Shown: positions 36,501-51,037 of the stretch, piece after piece
Position numbering within the stretch: the first letter of the stretch is position 1
Layout of the letters: every line of letters begins with the position of its first letter
NCBI RefSeq assembly: GCF_905475345.1
Contig: NC_066610.1
Coordinates: 2,189,886 to 2,253,885, forward strand
Direction: 5' to 3'
Origin: Vespula vulgaris
Lineage: Eukaryota; Arthropoda; Insecta; Hymenoptera; Vespidae
Length of the DNA: 64,000 nt
Notes under the pieces: model-generated
Databases searched by the model: none
What the model was told of the DNA's origin: nothing
Seen by the model: only the letters and a program-made list of their open reading frames with translations
Position numbers and translations under genes: made by a program

Positions 36501-37780
36501 AGTTATTGCTCCAGGTAACAAACCTAAAGAAAGTAAATTAGCAGAAGGGGATGGACTTCATATGGAATTTCACGAAGTGGGTTCCGAGGAAAGCAGTAGC
36601 GAAGGGGAACCAGAACTTCCTCCACCCGAGGCAGAAACGATTACAACTGCCGAACCTGATAGTCCACCGCGACCATTCACTCTGTGTCCGTTAACCGGAC
36701 GTATAATCGGACCTGATGGCGAGCCAGTTGAACAGCCTGCCGAAGCTGAAAACGAACCAACTCCTTCGACAACTTTACCAAATGTTAAAACCGTTACAAC
36801 TTCATCGGAAAGCACAGATACCGTTGCAACTACCACTACTGCTGAATTAGTGTTACCTTCTCTTGATTCCCTTGCAGAAGGTGGTGGTATTATGAGAGTA
36901 GAAATGAGTCCAGGAGGAACAACAGGTACTATTGTCCAGACTAGCGAACCAGCACAAATTCATTTACCAAACGAAGCAGTGTCTGCTCCAGATCTTCCTT
37001 GTTTAGATGATACAACAACAAATACAGTAACAGCACCAACCACAACTATATCAACATCTTTAACAGAAACACCCGTAAGTGAATCTACCAACACGACACA
37101 AGGAGTAACAACAGCTACAGTAACATCAACTACAACTATATCAGTTGCATCTACTGATGTAAATAAACCAGATGAAAAAATGCCAGAAGACAGAAAAGTA
37201 ACGGAAGACACATCTAATTTAGTAACAATAACAGGAGAAGATGGTGTGGTATATCAAGTCACTGGACAAGCAGATGATGGTCAAACCTTATTAGTAACGC
37301 GAGGAGCGGACGGTGAACAACAATGTGTATATGTCACCACCGAACAGCAAGGGGATGAAGGATCCGTTTTAACACTGGACCATGCTGTTGCCGAAGCAGT
37401 CGCACAATTAATACCAGATCAAGTCAATCTTACGTCACAGTTCTATGTAAAAGAAGGTGATGCAGAGCCTACTGAAAACCCAATGGTAATGTCCATAATG
37501 GACAATACAAATGCTACGGATGTTACCGGAAGTCAAGAAGATAGTGACGGACAAGCACAAGTCGTGGCCCAAGTTGTACAGGCAGAAGAACCTACACCAG
37601 GTAATAGAGAAAATATATCTCGTTCTTTCTTGACAATCCTTTTTATTATCGCTTATATATTTTATATATTTTTTATTATTAGGTGGAACTAGAAGAGTAG
37701 TATTGCTTTTGCCAGATGGAAATTTAATGATGACTGAAGTCGACGAAGAACAGTATGCTGCGCTTGAACTCGACAAATGA
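33572..37780 (+). CDS. Chromator/Chriz-like chromodomain protein
   Basis: Probable interband-chromatin and spindle-matrix protein (fly Chromator binds Z4 and boundary factors). Ten exons (33572-33626, 33772-33914, 34003-34237, 34319-34494, 34570-34709, 34829-35038, 35118-35200, 35276-37600, 37683-37780, first coding MEADDGPSAI) join in phase to 1,154 residues; nine are listed because any further leader exon is non-coding. An N-terminal CGQCHSVFHFIEEFQEHR looks like a single zinc-finger-type motif. The chromodomain starts near residue 221: EEYIVEKILAKRF, YLLKWEGYSHESNTWEP. A basic-acidic segment and a long low-complexity serine/threonine/proline tail follow. The conserved C-terminus ends LLLPDGNLMMTEVDEEQYAALELDK. 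The chromodomain position fits fly Chromator (about 215-275). Another chromodomain protein remains possible. Confidence 0.8.
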
Positions 37781-38251
37781 AGATTTGTAACGTTTAGACA
37801 CACGTGAAGAGAAAAATGACAAACCCTGTGTCGGATTAAATATTTACATGAATCTTCTATGTTAAGGGTGACCATGGGTTGTATATATGTAAGAACGATT
37901 ACTTCGTACAATTACAATGGACAAAACATTAATATTTTCCAGCTAAACAAGTATGGTGCAAGTAATAGCTGGTAAAATTGTAAAAATTCAGTACCACACA
38001 TATTGAAGTTTAGACTTTATATTAACCCAAAATATTTTAGAAATTCATCTCCTAACTTCGAACAATCCTCTGGAATTTTAATTCTTATGATTCATTTCCA
38101 TTATACAAATAGTAATAATAATACAAAGATAGTAATATCAGAATTTCGATATCATCAGTATACAGCTTTTGAAGTAAGTTGTACTTGTAGGATAGTGAGG
38201 TATAATCTGGGGTTTTATATTTTCCAAACAAGGCTTTAGTCAAACTGTTAT

Positions 38252-38311
<60 letters not shown>

Positions 38312-39768
38312 TCTCTCTCTTTCTGCATACAAAGTCCAGATGTATACATTTAGGGTGTCGTATAAAAGAGCATAATTCGATGTATTATATTTCAAACACA
38401 TTGGTGCTCATTTTTTTTATGTATTGCGAAATTGGTGTTTTTACCAAACAATTATACTTGAAGCTTGAACCTAGTTTGACTTTATTGATTCTTTCGTTAA
38501 GCATAAAAATATAAAGTTCATGAAATGATTTTTTTTTTTTTAATTATTATTATTTAAGCTATAAAGCTTTCATTACATTATGTATCTTTAAATATATTTT
38601 ATTTCGTATCATATACATTTCTAACACTCCAGACGTGTTGTGCTTCATGGACTATGTATGCTTATTTATATCATAAATAAGTGCACTCTCATAAGCAACA
38701 TCTATAATTTCTGAAACTCTACAAGGATTTAAAAATACAAAGTTGTTTAATGGAACTTTAACAGAGTTTTATTATTAAGCCTATTCCTTTTTTGAGTTAT
38801 AGAGAGCATTATTTGCTTACATTAGTAAATAGTATAACACTTAGATCAATAATCATGAAGTACTTTAGAAATTATACATATGTATTTGAATGAAAATGAT
38901 TCTGTAGAAAATCTCAATAGTGGCCATGTCTTCAGAATTATTTTTTATTTTTACAAATTTCTTGTTATCTCTTTTACATACATACATATATACACACACA
39001 GACACATATATATAATCATATATTATATATGCGTGTATATTATTTAAAAATTGAAAATTAAAACAAGAGAAGGAAATAAGAATTTTATTATATAAACAAA
39101 TATATGCATGCAATCATATGCATATATGATTATTATGAAAATGGAAACAATATTATTATATTTATATGTGATTATGTAGCTTTGTATGGATATGGCATAA
39201 CGAAAAAAACAATGTCAAAATTTTATTGGTATTATCTCACAAACGTTAAACTAGATTCAAGTTTAATTATGTAGGCATATCCTCTTATTTATAAAAAAAA
39301 AAAGAAAGAAAAATAATGAAATACCATTTACTTTTCATTACATAAAAAAAGAATATGTATTCTGGTTCACAACCCAGAATTAAAAAATATAAAATCCTAG
39401 GATTTTACTTGCATAACACATTTGTACATACACGTTCATTTCTGATCCTTTATATGAAGATTGTTTCGAATAAACAATACTAACAACTAATTCTTTTGCA
39501 AATGTTTAGTACTCCTACTCTCCTATATAAGAATATATAGAAGAAAAAGAATACAATAAGATACAATATACTAATAATGGCAATATACAACAGGAAGATT
39601 ATAAGTGTTCAATGTTTTTAATATTATGAAATAATAATGATTAATATAATTATTTGTAAGAATTTTCTAGATAGTCATTTGTTAATTGTCTTTAAAAATG
39701 TCATACATTTTATAATGCTCTTGTTTATTCTAGTATTATTTATCTTTTGAATACAGAAGAGCAGTAAA
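37781..39768 (+). other. 3' UTR of the Chromator-like gene and intergenic sequence
   Basis: AT-rich with no coding frame. A CT microsatellite lies at 38253-38325. Several AATAAA-like signals occur after 38700. The last 50 bases precede the start of the next gene. Confidence 0.5.
38253..38325 (+). repeat. (CT)n microsatellite
   Basis: TCTCTC runs interrupted by CC and G; in the likely 3' UTR. Confidence 0.9.
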
Positions 39769-42700
39769 ATGAATTCTATATCATTATTGTCGCACTCTAA
39801 ATATGTGCCGTGCAAAAATAAAACATGCTGGAAAACGTCATACAAGCGTCATAAAAATCATTGCTCTGATTACATTTTACATCGAATATCATTGCACTTA
39901 TGGATTGTTAGTAATCATATATTTATTTTTAATATCTAACTCTGATATATCTTACTATCTAATTTCGTAGGATAAATATTATGAAAACGAGCTCGATGAT
40001 GATAGTTCGGAGATCAAATTCATTAAGAAGAAATTAACTAAAATAGATGAAACATCTGGATTAACGAAATATCTTCCTAAGATAATAAGAATAAAATCAA
40101 GAATAATTAGAAATCTTCTAACGAAGAAATCATTTATAGAAAGGTATATTCTTTTAAGACTTGATTGCATAAATTTTATAATAATAACACACATTATTTT
40201 AGAAAACAAGGTTGTATGATTTCTGGAATATTTGATACAGGCAAAAGAGGTAGTACATACAAAGCAGAATTATATAGATACATCTTAATTGCAAAACCAG
40301 ATCATGTGTGTTTTCATAATTTTCAAAAAAACGTTTTATACAGGGTATGTATATTATATTAAATTATCTTCATTATAGTTAATACAACTGTAATTATAAA
40401 TATGTATTATTTTTGTTGCAGAAAACAGTAATATTAACAAATATTAGTATTTATTCAACAAAATTTCAAATACAGCCTATATCTCGTCCTTCTAAATTTA
40501 TAGTTACACTTCAAAATAAAAAGTTAGATAAAAATTTGATTGCCCCAGGAATGCAACTTAAGTTAATTATTTCTTTTTATACCGAAGATTTATACGAGCG
40601 AGAAGAAATTGTTACTATATATGTTCAACATGGAAGACCAATTAATATTAAATTACAATGTAGTAGAGATCCTCCTATGTTGAAAAGTAACCATTTTTTA
40701 TGATAATTAATTATACTTTATGTTGTTAGAACATTATCTAATATAATCATATATTTGTAGGGATTATAATACCACGTTTAAAGTATGCAGAATTCAAGAG
40801 AAATACTTTTTATGCAAATGAAAATACTACGATGTCTAGCAATTCATGCAAATCACCTATAACTGAGGTAATAATACTATAAATATTATTGATATAGTAT
40901 TTTATATATCTTATAATCTCCAATATATAAAATCTTATTTTTTCTAGTATTCAAGTACTATCAAAGAGTTTAACAAATATTATTCTAACAAAAAATCATT
41001 AATGACTGCCGTTAACTCAGATATGATTTTTGAATGTGGAAAATGTTTTGTTGGTGAACAAGTTGCCTTGCAAATTAAATTTAAAAATATTGGAGCCGAC
41101 GGAAAATTCATTGTAATAAGTGAAATTGATTGGTACAGCATGTGTATAGAAGTAAGTAAATTTTTTATATATTTTAATAATCATTTAATAATCAACTAGA
41201 TATATTTGCATGTCGTATCCCAAAAATATAATATAATCTGATAAAATTCATCTTTATATAAATTACGAATTATTATTTGTTGTTACAGGATATCACAGAT
41301 GTAAATATACTCACTTTACAATACTTTGCTGTATGGCCAGCATATTTTGTTTTGAAGTCACAAGAAGATGTATTCATTCATACATATTTCTTTCCCGATT
41401 CTTATGGAATGCATGTAATTTATATAAAAACGTATATTAAAAATATCTTAACTAATATAATAATAATCTTCAGGTGGATACGTTATACATAGTTACTGAC
41501 AATTATTCTGTTAAATCCTTTGAATTAATTGGTGATGGTATTATGTATGAACCACAGACTTTTCAAATTAATAGCGTAAGTATATACTAGAAAATAATTT
41601 ATATATTTTAATCAATATTTAATATATTTTCTAAAAAATATAATTTTAGCAATCGGAAAGCACGCATTTATTCTTGACTAAAATTGATATGAAATTTGTT
41701 GCTCATTATGATCTACATATTCAGAGAAATTCTTTGAAAGAATTTGAAGTTGTAACCAAGAATATTTCAATAACTAATACCAGGTAAAATACGTTTTAAA
41801 TATTGTTCTTGAATCATTGTTATATTAGAGTTAAGTGTTTTGATATATCTTATATTATATGTGTAGTCAAATGTATATGTTTTTTCGTTGGGAAAAATAT
41901 TCAGTAAAAGTTAATCAACAAAATGAAATGGAGAACGAAATAGAGGGTGAAAACGACGATGAAAATTTTGCGGATTATTTTTATATAGTACCTAAAAGTG
42001 GAATGTTTCTTGCTTCTGCTGTTTTAAATTTTAAAATAGTCATTACAATTTCATCGATTAATTTGCCTCATGATCACATATATGGTCTTCTTCAGTACGT
42101 ATAAAAAATGATTACATTTATATATTAAGATTATATGTATTGTCAAAAAGACAATATCCTTTAACTATATCCTTATTACTATATTTTTAGATTATATGTT
42201 GAAGATATACCTCAAGCTGCTATATCAAAAACCCATAAATTCTCGACTATAGAAAGTCAAACAAGAAGACGTGTTTGCACTACTAATGTAAGCAATTTAT
42301 TTTTAATCTGGCAATGCGGATAATGAAATATATATATATATATTTCAATTTCTTATTGTTAGTCTGTGGATATCTTAGTGGCTGATATTAAATTAATACA
42401 AACTTTGTATGATACATCAATTAAGAAGAAGTAAATTGAATTACAATAATTATTATAATTATTACAATATATATATATATTAAATTTTAATGTAGGATTT
42501 TCAATGCTTATAGATCAGATGAATACATTGATATATTGGATGATGAAGGCATTCTTGAAATTGATATATCACAAACCTTAATAAAAAAAGAATGGTCAAA
42601 AATAAACATATATGGTGATCGAATATGTACATTAATGCCAGCATTGGTAAGATAAAAACTATAGTTAAATTTATAAACATTTTTTATTAATCAAAATTGT

Positions 42701-45700
42701 GAAATGCAGATGCTGGAAGAATTATTTTCCACTCTTGATATTATTGACATAAAAACAATCAAATCAATTATTTGTGACCCAATCATCATCAGTCATGGAG
42801 TTCTACGACCACTTAGGTTGATATATGGAAAGTGAAAATAATAAATATATCCATGATATAATTTTTTACTCCAATGTTTTATTGTTTTTTTAATAATAGA
42901 TTATTTATTGGCGTAAAGGAAATCTTCACTGTGAATATAAAAAATGTGACAACCAGTTCAGTTTCATATAGTTGGGGTAATCCTGTGGGATCAGATTGCT
43001 TAAAGTTACAACTTATTTTTTGCTGCGAAAGTGGTTGCATTCCAGCAGGTGTTACAGAAAGTATACAAATCATCTGTTGTCCGATTGAAGAAGTAATTTA
43101 ATATAATGAATATTTTATTATACTAATTATAATTATCTATTAAATATACTTTATGATTTTTATTTCAGGGATATGTTGAGTCTTTATATATACCATGTTA
43201 TGTTAACTATTCACAAAAGATTATATTTGTACAAGTTGAATGTGAGATTAAATCATTTTATGTTACTTTTCATATTCCATATTCAGATGATATTTTAAAA
43301 ACATCTGATATTTACTTTGAATGGCATACCTCTAGTATTAGCGTGCGGCCTAATTTATTGGCATTACAAAACTTAATGCTAAACAAGGTAATTATATATT
43401 TTATAATTCGAATATATTTCTTTTAATAGAATACCGTCTAATACAAATTTTTTAACATATTTAGATTATTTCTGAAAAAGATGATACAATTAACAATTTA
43501 CAAAAGTATTATTCCGAATCTTTTGAAATGATTCAAAGTATATATTATGAAAAAACAGGAGAAGTGGATTATGAGGAAGAAGAAGCATTTAATCAATTAG
43601 TGCCTTTTAATAAATTTATATCAATATGTCATCCTGTTACAATTGAATTTTTGGAAGTACCTTTAGGAGTTGGTACATCCTGATTTCTTTTATTTTTCTA
43701 TTTATATTACATTGCATCTGATGGATAAATTTATATGAGACATATTTTTAGCTACAAAGAGAACGTTCTTGATAAAAAATGAAACTTCTATTAAATCGAG
43801 TTTTTGGTTGAAAATAAATAATTTTTATCCAGTTTACATAACGGATAAAGGAAAAATAAAGAAAGATATGATGCAATCTATTTATAAAATGATAATAAGT
43901 CACCATACAGGTAATATCAAATGTTTATATTATTATATATTTTTATATCATTAGTTTCTTTTTACAGAAGATATTTGGGACGAAATAAAACAGCCCAACT
44001 CCGGTATACTTATTTACGTAAATCCTTTTATAACAGAATTAACTCCGTACAAAGATGTATTTGTGGATATATACGTATTTGTTGATACATGGGGAATTTA
44101 TACAGACGAATTGGAAATAAATATTCTTGGATTACCCCCATATATATTAAGTATTTGTGTGCAAGTTACAAAAATGCCTATATCATTTCCAATATGTGAA
44201 AAAACACAACTGAAAATACCCATGTGTAGGTCCGTAATTAATTAACACAAACAAGACAAATTTTCATATGTGAAAGTTTATGCTTTTGATAAATATTTAA
44301 ATTTTTACAGATTTGGAATTCTTCCTGCGAGTTCTCAAAAAGAAATCAGAAAAATTTTTATAAGAAATAGCAGTAGTCTACCATTAATCATAAACTGGCA
44401 AATTGTTTTGACGGGAAGTTATTCTATGCCATTTAATCTCATATTACATATGCGTACTCATTTTACAAATAACTTAGCAATGGCTTTAAGAAAACTAAAG
44501 GACAAAAATGAAAATGAAAAATTACAAAGGAAACGTTTAGAGGTCTATGTAGATGAAAATAATTGTCAGATGTTAAATGATTCACCATGCATCGTTTCTG
44601 CAGATTCAGATTCAAATTATGAATCTGATATCTTTGAGTATTACTTTTTTTCTAAATAATTTTATTCGATTAAGTTATTAATGTATACTAAAATTCATTA
44701 TTTTTTTTAAATTTAGATACGAAATGTGCTCAAATATTTTTGATTGCCAATATGACAGTCAAATTAACAAATCCGGAATTACGGAATTTCAAGTAGACTT
44801 GATTCCTAATAATCTTATAGATAGTAATATTTGTACCGTAAGTTTAAACTTAATGGTAAGTATTAAGTGTGAAAATAAGTTAAAAAAATTTTTAATATTG
44901 TTTTAAAAGATTCATCCCGATGAAACTTTTATACCACCTAAAGGAAAAACGTACGTCGAAATAAAAATATTTCCAAATAAGTGCCCGTTATATAAAGACA
45001 GATATCAAATATTTTGTAATGCTTTAGGTTTTATACAAGTTGCTCCAATGGATAAGTAATCCAATTTTTCATTAATATTAAAAATAAAAATAATATAATA
45101 TATTCATTTTGATATTTGTTATATTACAGATACAAGAAGAGACATTATTGTAGGCACAACAGTTTATTAACACCATTAATGATTCAAATTGAAGCACAAA
45201 TTGTTTTGTCACGTCTTACTTATGACATCCCTAAATTTGATAGATTGTTCACATTTTATGCGGACGATGTAATGAGAAGTTCTCATCGTACAATGAAGTA
45301 TGTTATCTTTTCATAAATAGATTTTACATTAAATTCTATTTACATTAAAATTTTATCTAATAAATTTCAGGATTAAAAAAATTTATGCTTTTTATAATAA
45401 AGGAGAAATCCCAATATTTGTGAAATTTGAGATAACTGATCCATTTACAATAGATTATATTCATAATCGTAATAAAATAAATAGATATGCGAAAGAAATA
45501 TGCATAGATGGATGGACTTCTATAGAAGTTAGTTAACAAAATTTTTTAAGTAATGCGCATTAACTTATTAATGAATTTATATATTATTTTAGGTACACGT
45601 TTCTTGTTCAGTAGATGCTATGCTAATTGAAGAGATAATAGAAACCAAAGAAGATACAAGCTCACAATATAGATTAGGATTTTCAAAACATACAAATAAT

Positions 45701-46408
45701 TGGTTTAATAAAGGACAATTACGTATTATATATACTGACTACAGTAGCCAGGTATTAATATGAATAGAATAAGTAATATTTCTGATTTCGTTTTTATATA
45801 CAATTAAAACTATAAATTAAAAAATTTATAGGTACTGAAGTTGCTTTTAAATATTTATTTACCTTTATTACGAGTTTCTCCATGTTTGAATTTCGAACAT
45901 GTTTGTATCGGAGAAGAGAAAAAATTTATATTGGATGTTGAAAATTTGTCTGGTATCAGTTTTATTACATCAATTACTTGTTCCTCTATTCTACCTTTCT
46001 CTTTTTTTCTACGAATATATACATACGCGATATTACAGCTTACAAATGTGAAATTGAAATCAAAAAAACTAAGTTCAACGAAGATTTTAATTATAATCCT
46101 GATAAGGGAGAAATACTTGCTCGTCCTGTTAATGGAAAACATATTTTACCAATTACAGTATGTTTTAGTCCAAGGTTTGTAATATTCTATATTAACGATG
46201 CTTTTTTACAAATCACATACAAACATACTTACTTCATCAAGTAAGGTATTTGATGTAATATAATATTATATTATGTTTGAATAGGAAAATCGGACCATCC
46301 ATAGAAATATTAAAAATAATGTCCACTGTACCAAATTATGAAGAAAAATGTGTACTTTGCGGCGAAGGAGTTTTAAATGAAGATTGTCAACAAAATGAAG
46401 CGCAATAA
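39769..46408 (+). CDS. ASH/MSP-domain flagellar protein, DLEC1/HYDIN-like
   Basis: A large multi-exon gene (more than 20 short exons with small introns) encoding about 1,400 residues. It starts MNSISLLSHSKYVPCKNKTC and ends LCGEGVLNEDCQQNEAQ. Repeated immunoglobulin-like strands follow the ASH/MSP pattern of axonemal central-pair and ciliary proteins, for example DMIFECGKCFVGEQVALQIK, FNHVC-type CLNFEHVCIGEEKKFILDVE, EFLEVPLGVATKRTFLIKN and RFGILPASSQKEIRKIFIRN. In each, F-x-x-x-x-hydrophobic-G precedes a strand of paired hydrophobics. The layout and end resemble DLEC1 (FAP81), but HYDIN or CFAP65/74 relatives cannot be excluded. In insects such genes serve sperm tails. The penultimate coding junction uses a donor near 45953 and an acceptor near 46037. 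The gene is convergent with NSUN6, 51 bp away. Confidence 0.72.
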
Positions 46409-46459
46409 ATTTTAAAAAACGAAGTAAGGACATATCACACTTAATTAAATAAAATTATT

Positions 46460-48339
46460 TTAGTTAATTTCTTCCATACTTTGCTTAGTAAAACATGCTA
46501 TAAAAAAGCCAATACTATCCTGTTCAGGTCCTATTCTAAGTAAATATTCTGATTCATTTTCTGTTAATCCGTCGATGCTATATCCTTTAGAATAGAATAT
46601 TTTTGATTGGTCTTTAATAAAATCTAATCGATCTTTAATGGAATTCAATTTTAAACATGGATATGTTTTTAGAGCCCACGAGATAATACCTTCGTTCTCA
46701 GCTATTGTAATAGTACAAGTACTATATACTAAGATTCCATTTGTTTTCAAAAGATGAACAGCCTATATACATAATGAAGAATAATTAAAATAATGACAAA
46801 AAATTCTAAAGATCGAGTTCTTTAATTCTAACAAACTTACTGTTGAGAATAGTTTCCTTTGTAAGGATACATACGAACGAAGTTGTACAGCAGTAATTTT
46901 ATTAAGAAGTTGTGGTCTCTGTCCTAATGCACTGCATGGACTATCTAATAATATACGATCAAAACTGTTACTTTTAAATGGTGGTCCATCATTAATATTC
47001 GAACTATCCATATATTTATTATAAGCTTTTTTGGAATTGTACCAAAAGCTTTTTACATTACCGCTTGAAAATTTACTACAATTTATTTTAAGTTTTTCTG
47101 ATTTGGGTTTGTTTTTATCAAGAGCTATTAGAATACCCTGAAAAAGATTGTCACATTTTAGTATTTTGAATAATCGCATATAAATTATTCATCTTTTACC
47201 TTTCCATTCATAAGGGATGAAATATGTGTACTTTTATTCCCTGGTGCTGAACACATATCAAGGATTATTTCTCCAGGCTGTGGATTTAGAATGCGTGTAC
47301 AAATAATTGATGGTAAATTTTGTAATAATGCCCATCCATCTGGTACTGAAATATTACTTAATTGTGGGAGTCGTGAAACTACATCAGTCATATGTATTGC
47401 AATTCCCCTGAAGTTACGTATATTATATTAAAGTTTTATTTATAGTAATTTTATATACTATAAATAAAATAATTTTCATTGTACCTTGCTATTTGCCCGT
47501 CATTACAGAAAATATTTTTTCTTGTTTGTTTGAGAATACCATTACCCAAAAAGATTTTATTTTCGCTATCAATTTCAAACGGTTTAAGTAAACCTTTCTT
47601 GTAAGTACCAACAATATCTGCGTATACGCTTACTACATCTCCTATATTTAAACCTAATACAAACAATATTGTCATTAATAGAGTTCGATATATTTAAGAT
47701 ATCTATACAAATCTATTAAAAAATTTACCATTTGGGATTCCTATGATTCCTGGAGCATATACATGTGAACCTCTTAATACAGCCGATCCACATGTTGCGT
47801 CGACAAGAACTTCTTTTGAACGCTTCAATAAATCTAATTTCACAGATTCGTCCCAATTGTGTACAGTAACTATCTCTGATAAATGGGGGAATGTTGTTAT
47901 TGTTGGCACACGATTTTCATACTCCTAAATATTATTATTTTTTTTTAGGATCATACTATTAAGTAGATATACAAATACAAAGATTTCTATTCAACTGAAT
48001 AGATCTTTATTTACCTGTGATATCACATCCTTTAAATGCTGTATTACTTGTTCAGTTGTAGTCTGCAATAAATTAACTCTATAGGTAATATTTTTTGGTG
48101 TACTACGGATCCATTCATACAGAGCATCTAATTTTCTCTAAATATAAATTCAACTGATATAATGTCATATGATCTAAACGTAGAAATTGGAATATTGTTG
48201 AAAAAGTTACCTCAACCTCTGTCTGTTCTATAGGAACGCCATTAATATTAATTTTATTAAAATCTTTTTTCAATTCATCATGTATTTCTGATTTAAATTT
48301 AAAAGGAATTTTTAGATCAGTAACATTTATAATTGACAT
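46460..48339 (-). CDS. NSUN6: tRNA (cytosine-5) methyltransferase NSUN6
   Basis: S-adenosylmethionine-dependent RNA methyltransferase; NSUN6 modifies C72 in the acceptor stem of tRNA-Cys and tRNA-Thr. It starts MSIINVTDLKIPFKFKSEIH. A PUA domain, which distinguishes NSUN6 from other Nsun enzymes, is seen in VDATCGSAVLRGSHVYAPGI and LNIGDVVSVYAD. The Rossmann core has the cofactor motif LDMCSAPGNKSTH. The release-cysteine motif IV is DSPCSALGQRPQ and the catalytic-cysteine motif VI is YSTCTITIAENE. The protein ends CFTKQSMEEIN. About seven exons give close to 450 residues, the family size. Both catalytic cysteines are present, so the enzyme should be active. Confidence 0.95.
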
Positions 48340-50083
48340 ATTGAACTCTAATAATTAATTAATTTATAGTTAATTATCATACATTGATAATATTATTTAA
48401 ACAAATTATAGAATCTATGATCTTTTTAATTTCACCTAAATTAAGTATTTAACTTTTATCATAATTCAAAGAACATTGATTCTGTTATAAATCTGAGCAT
48501 CTTTTTGCTCACGTGGTATCACTTAATAATTTTAATATATAATATATTATTGACCAATGAGCAACAGCGTCGATCTATCCGCTTGACCAATCAGAAACAA
48601 TGATGCAAGATGACATACGGAGAATGCTACCGGAAGGACATCTAGCGGCGCATATTTGAATGAAAATAGATTTTGGAAGTCACGTGATCAGTTTAACCAA
48701 TAGGAAAATTTCGAGGGCCCTATACGTGGCATAAGGCATGAATCCTTTCCACGTCCGCCATTTTGACATACGGTACTTTTCGAGAGTGTTGGTTTTATGT
48801 TTTATCGTTTCTCGTGAAAAATAATCTTTTTTACTGAAACGTAAGTAACGTAAGTGATATATACGTGGAAGGTGTCGTTAAAAGGGTTCTCAATAATCAG
48901 GCCAAGTTAAATAAATAATGGAAGTTTGAGCGTGGAACCTTTGACGATTCGCTGGGGAGTAGGTCGAAGGTGACAGACAACCGGGTGTACGCAGTGGCTT
49001 CGCAAACCGCACAATATCCCCCGCCTTGTTTGCATTACTACGATATTGGCGTATTAAGTAGCCAAGACGTTTTAAAAGTGCATAAACCGACAGCAAAGCA
49101 CTCTAAAGATATATAATAAGGGTATGCTAGTCTGATAATCATAGCGATGTATTAAAATGAGAATCAATAGCGCGCAGCGTGAACATCTCGTGCGTGCCTT
49201 CACAATTCTTTTTTCTTTTTTTTTTCTCTCTTTGGGCCTTACATTTTGTTTTCTTTTACTTTCGACCAAACTCGTACGTCTCATTTGATAATTTCTTTTC
49301 AATTATTTTTTTAATATACTTCATATTATATATCGTGGTATTCAGGTTAACTCGTTAGGCTCGATTGACAAGTGCATGTTAATTCCTACGTGTTTGTGCA
49401 CTTGCAAGGTTTGCGTGGCTAAAATTTTCTTCCTTTTTTTTTGTTCTTTTTCTTTTCTTTTTTTTTTTTTATTCGATTATAAGGTATTTATATGAACGTA
49501 GAAAAGGTATCATCTAATAGCTTTTCTTTTGTTTGATTTTTTTTTTCTCTTTGGTGTAATGAACTCCATATTTGCGTCATATCTTATTTCGTAAAATCAC
49601 GATTAAAATGTTTTTTGCAGCCTTTATATATCAAATTTTTCGATTACATTATAAATAATATATATATATATTTGCTGTGTGTGTGTATATATATATATAT
49701 GTATATATATTTGACTATATGTTGAGTTAATAATGGCACTGTGACTATATTGTATGTCACGTATTTCATTCACATCTTATATTTTTTCTAGATAGAATCA
49801 ACATCTTTAATCATTCTAAGTAAAATTGATTTTAATACGTAATTTTATTTAAAAATTTATCGAGTACAATCAATTTTTAATGGGATTCTATTGATAGAAT
49901 ATAGGTTCCAAGCTTAATTGGTTTGGCAATGATATTTGGAACGACAGTATACAAATAACAATGATTTTTATAATACATAGAGCAATTAAAATGTTAATGA
50001 AATATTCGATCAGAAAGAGAAATTTGAACATTTAATTCATTAATGAACATTTGTTACAGGTATCTATATAACTAATACCAACC
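48340..50083. promoter_or_regulatory. Divergent NSUN6 / ARF1 promoter and ARF1 5' UTR
   Basis: Three CCAAT boxes on the plus strand lie at 48554, 48587 and 48697. GTCACGTGAT at 48679-48688 is an E-box of the USF/TFEB type. CGCCATTTTG near 48757 is YY1-like and close to the probable ARF1 start. A non-coding first exon probably starts around 48780 and ends before an intron that finishes with TTGTTACAG at about 50059. No other gene is in the intron; reverse frames there are shadows. Confidence 0.6.
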
Positions 50084-51037
<954 letters not shown>

